A stretch of DNA of 64,000 nucleotides. Origin: Phycicoccus sp. Root101. Lineage in GTDB: Bacteria > Actinomycetota > Actinomycetes > Actinomycetales > Dermatophilaceae. Each line of letters begins with the position of its first letter. Position 1 is the stretch's first letter. The position numbers and the translations under genes were made by a program. Positions 57,310 to 64,000 of this stretch are shown one piece after another. The notes beneath the pieces are model-generated. The model saw only the letters and a list, made by a program, of their open reading frames with translations. It searched no databases and was not told the origin of the DNA. The stretch lies in contig NZ_LMCM01000006.1 in assembly GCF_001426245.1 (NCBI RefSeq), positions 160,865-224,864 of the forward strand. Reading direction: 5' to 3'.

Positions 57310-58530
57310 GTGAGAGTCGACATCCTGTCCAAGGAGTACCCGCCCAACATCTACGGCGGAGCGGGGGTCCACGTCGCCGAGCTCGTCCGGGCCCTGCGCG
57401 ACCGCGGTGACATCGACACGAGGGTGCGGGCGTTCGGTGCGCCCGTGGTCGAGGAGGGCACGACCGGGTATGGCGACCTGCCGGACCTCGCTGCCGCGAA
57501 CCCGGCGGTCCGGACGATGGGCGTCGACCTCGCGATGGCCGGCGACTGCGTCGGTGCCGACCTCGTGCACTCCCACACCTGGTACGCCAACTTCGCCGGC
57601 CACGTCGCCTCGCTGCTCGGGGGGATGCCGCACGTCGTGACCGCCCACAGCCTCGAGCCCATGAGGCCGTGGAAGGCCGAGCAGCTCGGCGGTGGCTACC
57701 GCCTCTCGTCCTTCATGGAGCGCACCGCCTACGAAGGCGCCGACGCGGTCATCGCCGTGAGCGAGGGCATGCGGCAGGACGTCCTGCGCAGCTACCCCGG
57801 CATCGACCCCGATCGGGTCAAGGTGGTGCACAACGGGATCGACTCCGAGCTGTGGTCGCAGCACGAGGACCTCGACGTCGTGCGGCGCCACGGCGTCGAC
57901 CCGGACAAGCGCTCGGTCGTCTTCGTCGGGCGCATCACCCGGCAGAAGGGGCTCCCCTATCTCCTGCGTGCAGCCGCGCAGCTGCCCCCCGACGTGCAGC
58001 TCGTGCTGTGTGCCGGTGCGCCGGACACGCCGGAGATCCTGGCCGAGGTCGAAGGCCTCATGGACGAGCTCAAGGCCACCCGCGAAGGCGTCGTGTGGAT
58101 CGCAGAGATGCTGCCGCGCGCCGAGGTGATCGCCCTCCTGTCGGCGGCAACGGTGTTCGCGTGCCCCTCGATCTACGAACCGCTCGGCATCGTCAACCTC
58201 GAGGCGATGGCGTGCGAGCTCGCCGTCGTCGCGACGGCGACCGGGGGGATCCCGGAGGTGGTGGTCCACGGTGAGACGGGCTGGCTGGTGCCGATCGAAC
58301 AGCACCAGGACGGCAGCGGCATCCCGCTCGACCCGCAGAAGTTCGTCGACGACCTCGCCGCCGCCCTCACCGAGGCCGTGAGCGACCTTTCTCGCGCCGA
58401 GCAGATGGGCCTGGCCGGCCGCAAGCGTGCGGTGGAGTCCTTCTCGTGGGCCAGCATCGGCGAGCAGACGCTGCGCGTCTACGAGGACGTCCTGCGCCGC
58501 CGGATGCTGACAAACGGGCCCGACAACTGA
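57310..58530 (+). CDS. glgM: Glycogen synthase family protein (GlgA/GlgM)
   Basis: 406 residues, GT-B fold of family GT4/GT5 type: [68 protein letters not shown] and [20 protein letters not shown]. Gene pairing and length fit actinobacterial GlgA, the one shown in mycobacteria to form maltose-1-phosphate from ADP-glucose (GlgM). Which product is made here cannot be told. GTG start. Confidence 0.88.
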   Translation: MRVDILSKEYPPNIYGGAGVHVAELVRALRDRGDIDTRVRAFGAPVVEEGTTGYGDLPDLAAANPAVRTMGVDLAMAGDCVGADLVHSHTWYANFAGHVASLLGGMPHVVTAHSLEPMRPWKAEQLGGGYRLSSFMERTAYEGADAVIAVSEGMRQDVLRSYPGIDPDRVKVVHNGIDSELWSQHEDLDVVRRHGVDPDKRSVVFVGRITRQKGLPYLLRAAAQLPPDVQLVLCAGAPDTPEILAEVEGLMDELKATREGVVWIAEMLPRAEVIALLSAATVFACPSIYEPLGIVNLEAMACELAVVATATGGIPEVVVHGETGWLVPIEQHQDGSGIPLDPQKFVDDLAAALTEAVSDLSRAEQMGLAGRKRAVESFSWASIGEQTLRVYEDVLRRRMLTNGPDN

Positions 58531-58605
58531 GCGCGGTGTCCAGCCCCACGCTCCCGACATGAAGCCCTTTCTCCCGGGCGCCGGGTCACGATGGCCCTGA
58601 GGGGT

Positions 58606-61600
58606 TCAGGATGTCTCCGCGGGCTCATCTCCTGCCGCGGCGGTCAGGGATGTCACGGCGCGGCCGTACTCCCGCCGGATGTCGCTGAGAAGTGCCATCG
58701 AGACGGGCTGGCCAGCCATGGCGGTCGCCTCGGCTTCAGCCGCCAGCTCGGCGAGTCGGCGCGCCGCCAGGTTCCCGCTGCTTCCTCTCAGCGAGTGGCT
58801 GATCGAAGTCACCTCGTCGCCGTGGCCGGCCCGCGCCGCGGCCTCGAGCGCGTCGATGCGGGCGGCGGCCGTCTCGGCGAACGTCGCGACCAGGCTGTCG
58901 AAGAACTGCGGCCCGAGCTGGACGAGCTCCGCCAGGAGGTCAGGGTCGAGCACCTCCTCATCGGCAGCGAACTTCCCGACGGCGGGTTCGTCGGGGACCG
59001 CATTGGTCGCGTCATGACCCACCCAACGGCCCAGAGTCGCCGCCAACACGTCCGTGTGCAGCGGCTTGGAGAGGAAGTCGTCCATGCCTGCGGCCAGGCA
59101 CCGCTCCCGGTCGGTATCCAGCGCCGAGGCGGTCAGCGCGATGATGGGAACACCGGCTGCCGAACGGGCTGCCCGGATCTGCTGCGTGGCGGCGAACCCG
59201 TCCATGACGGGCATCTGGCAGTCCATCAAGACCACGTCGTAGCGGCCGCCGATGACCATTTCGACCGCCTGCCGACCGTTTTCCACGACGTCCACCGTGA
59301 AGCCCAGCGAGGTCAGCATGCCGATCGCGACCTTCTGGTTGACGAGGTTGTCCTCCGCGACGAGCACATGGCCGCGTCCGGCCGCGGATGCCCGCAGCGC
59401 GGTCTCGGGGGTGTCCCGCTCACATGTGGTCAAGAGATCGAGCAGGCATTCGTACAGGGCCATCTCGCGGACCGGCTTGACGAGGTAGGCGTCGACCCCG
59501 GCCGACTTCGCCCAGGCGCGCTCGGCCCCCTCCGAGCTCGAGGTCAGCATGACCATCGGGGTGGTGGCAAGGTCGGCGTCTGCGTGCACCTCGGCGGCAA
59601 CCTCGAGCCCATCCTTGCCGGGCATGTGCATGTCGAGCAGCACCAAGCTGTAGGGCTGTCCGTCCCGGACTGCCTCGCGCAGCTCCACCAGGGTCCCTCG
59701 AGGGTCGGCCAAGGATGTCGGTCGCAGCGACCACGAGGTGAGCAGCTGCTCCAGCACCTTGCGGTTGGTGGCGTTGTCGTCGACCACGAGAACGCGGGCG
59801 CCGGCGAGGTCGGCAGGCGCCGGCTTCGTCGCCGGAAGCGAGGTCGCGGCAGGTAGTGGCAGCTCGAAGAAGAAGGTCGACCCGTGCCCCAGCTCACTCT
59901 GGACGTGCAGGGAGCCCCCCATCAGCTCCACGAGCTGCCGGCTGATCGTCAGGCCCAGACCGGTCCCCCCAAAGCGGCGGGTCGTGGAGGCGTCGGCCTG
60001 CTGGAAGGCCTCGAACAGCCGCCCCTGCTGGTCCGGGCTGATGCCGATCCCCGTGTCCTGAACCGCGATGCGCACATGCGTGGGGTCGACTTCTCCGGGT
60101 GCCACCGAGACAACCACCTCCCCGCGGTCGGTGTACTTGACGGCGTTGCCGACGAGGTTGGTCAGCACCTGGCGCAGCCGGTGCGGGTCGCCGTGCGCCG
60201 CGGCGGGGACGCCTGGGTCGACGAGCACGACGAGCTCGGTTCCCCGGCCATGGGCTGCGGGTGCCATGAGGGCCGACACCTCTTCCACGAGGCGCCTCAG
60301 CTCGAAGTCCACCGCCTCGAGCTCGAGCAGGCCCGCCTCGATCTTCGAGAAGTTCAAGATGTCGTCGATGACCGTGAGCAGTGCCTCGGCTGAGCTCGCG
60401 ATGGTGTCGGCGTAGTCGCGCTGCACGGGGTCCAGCGAGGTGGACCGCAGCAGGGACGTCATGCCCAGCACGCCGTTCATGGGGGTTCGGATCTCGTGGC
60501 TCATGTTCGCCACGAACTCCGATTTCAGCCGTGAGGCCTGGAGCGCGGCGTCCCGTGCTTCGGCCACCTCATTCTGCTGTCGCGTTCGCTCGCTGACGTC
60601 CCTGACAAAGGCGTTCCATGAGGGTGCTCCGGGGGTGGTGCTCTGCCACAGGGTGACCTCGGCCGGAAAGCGGTGGCCATCCGCGTGCATGGCCTCGACC
60701 TCGACTCGCCGACCCCGTTGGGGCTCCGGCTCGTCGACGACCACACCGACGACACTGGTGTGGCTGCGCAGCGCCGGTCGCGCCTCGGGCGGGATGACCA
60801 GGTCGGCCAGATCAGCACCGAGGACGGTCTCGCGGTTGTGGCCGAAGACGGTGGTGGCTGCGCTGTTCCAGGCGGTGACCCGGCCATCAGCGTCCACCGA
60901 GACGAAGGCGTCACCCGCCGCCTCGAGGACGCCGCGCAGGTGCTCCTCCCGTTCGCCGAGGACCGCCTCGGCCTCGCGTCGCCGGTTGTGAGCGCGCACG
61001 GCCAGCAGCATTCCGCCCAGCAGAACCTGTCCGAGCAGCACGGCGGCTGAGATCAACCGAGCGCTCTGGCGCCGCTGGCCCGCCAAGGCGACGTCATCGG
61101 AGATTTCCGCGACCACCGCCCAGCGCGAACCGCCGACCGGCCGGTAGGAGGAGAGGGAGGCTCCGTCCTCACCCTGCCCCTCGACAGTTCCGGAGCGGCC
61201 GGTCAGTGCGGCTGCAACCCGCCGGTCATCGGCGACCGGGAGGCCTGCGGCCTCGCTGCCAGTTCCCGCCAGCAGGTGTCCCGCCTGATCAGTGATGGTC
61301 AGACGCACACCTTGCACGTCGGCCAACTGCTCGGAGAACGCCTTGATGGCGCCCATTCGGTACCCCAACGCCACGACGCCGAGAACCCGGCCGTCCGCCG
61401 CGCGGACCGCGCGGCTGGCGCTGATCACCCGCTCGTGCGGTGGGGCTGCTCTGGTGTACGCCTCCGACACGTACGCCCTGTCCTGGTCAAGGGCGCCGCG
61501 GAAGTAGCCTCGGTGGGCGAAGCTGTGCCCCACCACCGACGTCGCGGCGGGGCGGATGGCGAGCAGGTCGCCCGCCGGGTCGAGCACCCAAGCAGCGCTG

Positions 61601-62886
61601 AGGTCTGGATACGCCACGTGCAGCGACTGCATCTGGAGGTTCAGCGCGGTGACATCCGGGCCACCGGGCGCCCGCAGCGCCCCCACCACGGCGGGACGGT
61701 CGGCATAGGAGGAGACCAGCGTCTCAAGGCTGCGCAGCTTCTCCCCGATGTACTGGGCGCTGACCGAGGCGGTCACCTCCATCCGGTCGCGCACCTCGGC
61801 GCGCATCGTGGCCTCGGACTGATACACCGCAACGTACGCCAGGCCCGCCAGAGGCAGCAGTGCCAGCACCATGAAGCCAGCCACGAACCGGACGGCCGAC
61901 CACCGCACCGCGGCCCGGGCCGCCGCGGATGACGAGCCCTCGACGACGAGCCCGCGGACGAGCGCGAGGACCGTGATCACCACCGAGCCGATGGCGATGA
62001 TGAGCACGTGATGAGCGACTCCCTTGGCGGCGTACACCACCAGCAGCACGGGCAGCGGCACCACGACCACGGCGACGGCGACCGGGCCGAATGCCCGCTG
62101 CCAGCGCCCCGATCCTCGGCGGACCTGGCGGTCCGGCAACAGCGCCGCAGCACCCACTGCGACGTAGCCCGCCAGCCAGAGGATGAACAGCGGGCCATCA
62201 GACCGGAACGAGCCGCGCAGCACCTGCACCGCGTACACGATGTCGCCGACCGCCTGCGCCACCACCCAGAGAGCGAGAAGCCAGGTGCGTGGGCCGCGGA
62301 GATCGGCGAACAGGACTCGGGCGGCAACCGCGACGAGCAGCACGTCGACGACCAGGTACGTCAGCAATGCGGAGCGCACCTCGCCGGACACTCCAGCGGT
62401 CGGCGCGGAGGGCTGCACCAGCACCCACACCAGCACCCCGAAGCCGACGCCGAGCATCCCAGCGTCCAGGACCGCGACGCGGTCGCGCCGCCGCCACCCC
62501 ACCAAGGTCACCAGCCCCGCCGCCGAGACCAGGTACGACAGCACGAAGAGGGCGTCTGCACCGGCCTTGGAGGGATCAACGCCACCGATCCACCACGGGT
62601 CCAAGCGCATCCAAGCCCAGGCAGCAGCGGACAGCACGCTCCCCACGGCGAGTGCCCACCAGGCCGGTGCGCGCGCCAACCGGTGCAGGCGGGCCACCGT
62701 GGTCACGGTGGCGCCAGCGATCACCGGGACGCCTACCAACCCCACCGTCCGTACCGTCTCGGAAGGTCCGCCGAAGAAGAGAGCGCAGCAGATCAGCTGG
62801 AGGACGACGTACCCAACGAGCCAGCGGTCAGGAGCCCTGACGCCGCGCATGGACAAGCGGGCAACTCGAGGGACGTGGAGAATCAT
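58606..62886 (-). CDS. Tripartite hybrid sensor histidine kinase (two REC, one Hpt)
   Basis: 1,426 residues. N-terminus: about 8-9 membrane helices (first ~340 residues), then an extracytoplasmic dCache-like sensor (about 360-590), a helix, PAS (about 650-760), HisKA with [23 protein letters not shown] (His near 792), HATPase ([47 protein letters not shown]), REC1 ([20 protein letters not shown]), REC2 ([23 protein letters not shown]) and Hpt ([14 protein letters not shown]). This is a BarA-like phosphorelay in one protein. No separate response regulator lies beside it. Start uncertain: ATG 62886 or ATG 62850; no clear ribosome site. Confidence 0.92.
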   Translation of the reverse strand: MILHVPRVARLSMRGVRAPDRWLVGYVVLQLICCALFFGGPSETVRTVGLVGVPVIAGATVTTVARLHRLARAPAWWALAVGSVLSAAAWAWMRLDPWWIGGVDPSKAGADALFVLSYLVSAAGLVTLVGWRRRDRVAVLDAGMLGVGFGVLVWVLVQPSAPTAGVSGEVRSALLTYLVVDVLLVAVAARVLFADLRGPRTWLLALWVVAQAVGDIVYAVQVLRGSFRSDGPLFILWLAGYVAVGAAALLPDRQVRRGSGRWQRAFGPVAVAVVVVPLPVLLVVYAAKGVAHHVLIIAIGSVVITVLALVRGLVVEGSSSAAARAAVRWSAVRFVAGFMVLALLPLAGLAYVAVYQSEATMRAEVRDRMEVTASVSAQYIGEKLRSLETLVSSYADRPAVVGALRAPGGPDVTALNLQMQSLHVAYPDLSAAWVLDPAGDLLAIRPAATSVVGHSFAHRGYFRGALDQDRAYVSEAYTRAAPPHERVISASRAVRAADGRVLGVVALGYRMGAIKAFSEQLADVQGVRLTITDQAGHLLAGTGSEAAGLPVADDRRVAAALTGRSGTVEGQGEDGASLSSYRPVGGSRWAVVAEISDDVALAGQRRQSARLISAAVLLGQVLLGGMLLAVRAHNRRREAEAVLGEREEHLRGVLEAAGDAFVSVDADGRVTAWNSAATTVFGHNRETVLGADLADLVIPPEARPALRSHTSVVGVVVDEPEPQRGRRVEVEAMHADGHRFPAEVTLWQSTTPGAPSWNAFVRDVSERTRQQNEVAEARDAALQASRLKSEFVANMSHEIRTPMNGVLGMTSLLRSTSLDPVQRDYADTIASSAEALLTVIDDILNFSKIEAGLLELEAVDFELRRLVEEVSALMAPAAHGRGTELVVLVDPGVPAAAHGDPHRLRQVLTNLVGNAVKYTDRGEVVVSVAPGEVDPTHVRIAVQDTGIGISPDQQGRLFEAFQQADASTTRRFGGTGLGLTISRQLVELMGGSLHVQSELGHGSTFFFELPLPAATSLPATKPAPADLAGARVLVVDDNATNRKVLEQLLTSWSLRPTSLADPRGTLVELREAVRDGQPYSLVLLDMHMPGKDGLEVAAEVHADADLATTPMVMLTSSSEGAERAWAKSAGVDAYLVKPVREMALYECLLDLLTTCERDTPETALRASAAGRGHVLVAEDNLVNQKVAIGMLTSLGFTVDVVENGRQAVEMVIGGRYDVVLMDCQMPVMDGFAATQQIRAARSAAGVPIIALTASALDTDRERCLAAGMDDFLSKPLHTDVLAATLGRWVGHDATNAVPDEPAVGKFAADEEVLDPDLLAELVQLGPQFFDSLVATFAETAAARIDALEAAARAGHGDEVTSISHSLRGSSGNLAARRLAELAAEAEATAMAGQPVSMALLSDIRREYGRAVTSLTAAAGDEPAETS

Positions 62887-63340
62887 CGCTCGCCGGTGCG
62901 GCAGCCTGCAGGGAGGACATGGGCGCTACCGTCCCCGTCCCGACGCCCAGGAGCCCACGAGGGTGGGCGCCATGGCTCGCGTCGCGGAGGGGTGTGTGGC
63001 CGACCAGAGGAGCGGATGTCGGATGACCGGTGGCTGCCGTGATGCCGGTTCAAGGTGTCTGATGCAATCCGGGCCAAGCCGATCGGGCCCTCACACCGGT
63101 CCGGTAGCCGGACGGTGGTCCTCGGCCGGGCTCGTCTGAGTGGTGGACCCGGTCGCTCGCAGAACATGGAGCGAGTCTGGCGCAGGCACGCAGACCCCTG
63201 ACAGCCGCGAAGCGCGGCCCCCTAGCCGATTCGCGCCGGTTGAGGCGGGGTGGCCGTCACTCGGGCGCAGGCAGGCGCCTCGGCCGAACTGAGCAGTCCT
63301 GGTGACCCACCCCTGTAACGCGTTGCCGACCGGATCGGGC
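62887..63340. other. 454-bp region without a supported gene
   Basis: Upstream of the histidine kinase and downstream of the last gene. Only short, composition-driven reading frames. Hairpins: an imperfect ~9-bp palindrome near 63095-63116 and GCCGCG-AAG-CGCGGC at 63204-63218. I recognise no RNA family. It probably holds the kinase promoter. Confidence 0.5.
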
Positions 63341-64000
63341 TCAGGCCGGTCGCCAGCCGGCCAGCACGGCGCACGCGGCGTTCGTGGCGTCGGCCAGCGC
63401 GTGGTCGGCCGCCCGCTGCAACCTGAGCAGCAGCGAGTGCCGGGACGCTGCCGTGGCGGCGTTCAACGCCCCGTCACCGGTCTCGATGGCGACGTCGACG
63501 ACGTGGCCCACCGTCCCGGCGAGGGCGATCACCTGAGCCGCTCGTCCCGGGAGCCCGCCGGGCAGGCCCCACCGCCCACCGAGCGCGGCATCGGCCATCT
63601 CCCGCGCTGCCGACCGGGCGAACGGCTGTCCGCCCAGGGCGTCGAGGTGCTCCGTGGCCACCCGCAGCTCCTCGCGCAGGTGCCGCTCGAGCTGCGACGC
63701 CTCGAGCGCCTCGATGCGGTGGCGGGGGACCGGTTCGGAGTCGTATGCGGTCCAGTCCACCCGGGTGCCCACGTCCAGCCCACCCCGGGCGTCGTCCCCG
63801 AACGACGAGATCGACGGCACCAGCATCCCGCCGAGGGCTGGGACGAACACCGCCTCCCCTCCGGCTGCGGCGGCGCCCAGGGCGTCGGCCGACGCGCGGG
63901 GGAGTCCGGCGAGGTCGCCCGGAGCGGGCAGGGAGACGAGGAGCGCCTGCTCGCCGAGGTCGCGCCATACGGACAGGCGGTCGAGGTCGCCGTCGACGTG
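63341..64000 (-). CDS. Unrecognised protein, C-terminal 219 residues (5' end outside window)
   Basis: The frame is open to the window edge, beginning HVDGDLDRLSVWRDLGEQALLV. Features: Ala/Gly-rich segments, VFVPALGGMLVPSISSFG, an acidic-basic helical stretch (HRIEALEASQLERHLREELRVATEHLDALG) and a C-terminal helix bundle (HSLLLRLQRAADHALADATNAACAVLAGW). No signal peptide, membrane helix or catalytic motif visible. I do not recognise the family. A 7-bp hairpin (63327-63333 with 63346-63352) overlaps the stop and may be its terminator. Confidence 0.7.
   Translation of the reverse strand, partial: HVDGDLDRLSVWRDLGEQALLVSLPAPGDLAGLPRASADALGAAAAGGEAVFVPALGGMLVPSISSFGDDARGGLDVGTRVDWTAYDSEPVPRHRIEALEASQLERHLREELRVATEHLDALGGQPFARSAAREMADAALGGRWGLPGGLPGRAAQVIALAGTVGHVVDVAIETGDGALNAATAASRHSLLLRLQRAADHALADATNAACAVLAGWRPA

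Overview
The window is about 64 kb of very GC-rich DNA with dense operons, many GTG starts and many GTGA/ATGA/TGATG start-stop overlaps. Gene content and order point to a chromosomal segment of an actinobacterium: RbpA, an OpcA-Zwf-Tal-Tkt operon next to ctaB/ctaA, a sufR-led suf operon with a Rieske gene, DUF3099, InhA-type enoyl reductase, GlgC/GlgM and F420-type enzymes. Protein character suggests Micrococcales, perhaps Intrasporangiaceae; that genus-level guess is inference. I see no rRNA, tRNA, CRISPR array, insertion sequence or prophage.

Layout. 1-3764 (+): the end of rbpA with a strong terminator, then a tight three-gene cassette (acyl-CoA dehydrogenase-like, PIG-L deacetylase fused to a methyltransferase, family 2 glycosyltransferase) of unknown product. 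3775-12505 (-): pentose-phosphate operon tkt-tal-pgi-zwf-opcA-pgl. 12670-13611 (+): ctaB (heme O synthase). 13723-19391 (mostly -): a secreted protein, an ArsR-MFS pair behind an iterated operator, a small membrane protein, ctaA (heme A synthase), a DUF3995 protein that runs antisense into an ABC permease, and the ABC permease/ATPase pair. 19392-23133 (+): two paralogous small proteins with duplicated upstream boxes and a large LuxR-type ATPase regulator. 23137-29928 (+): an iron-box-like site and the sufR-B-D-Rieske-C-S-U-T operon for Fe-S cluster assembly. 29963-33631: a Vms1-like release factor, a glyoxalase-fold protein, a zinc metallopeptidase and an ABC-F protein.

33706-41588 (+): an assimilatory sulfate reduction operon behind a palindromic operator: siroheme sulfite reductase, a small zinc ribbon (CysX position), APS reductase, CysD, CysN, CysG and SirB. 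CysG and SirB make the siroheme the first enzyme needs. An enoyl-CoA hydratase is translationally coupled at the end. 41706-47819: ABC exporter, SURF1, MoaA, a small Cys-rich protein, DUF3099, FabG and InhA/FabI. 47863-53902: a cyanophycin-type locus with a Mur-ligase/TPR protein lacking an ATP-grasp domain, converging on a full-length CphA-like synthetase and a cyanophycinase. 53919-58530: SerB, an F420-type oxidoreductase, GlgC and divergent GlgM/GlgA. 58606-62886: a 1,426-residue tripartite hybrid histidine kinase. 63341-64000: the C-terminal part of an unrecognised protein that leaves the window.

The best candidates for something undescribed are the CphA-like protein without ATP-grasp but with a TPR tail, the paired small proteins with duplicated upstream boxes beside the LuxR regulator, the acyl-CoA dehydrogenase/PIG-L-methyltransferase/glycosyltransferase cassette, and the lysine/alanine-rich tails on two pentose-phosphate proteins. 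Thirteen genes also share a -10-like TANNNT hexamer 6-7 bases before the start codon, the geometry of leaderless transcripts.
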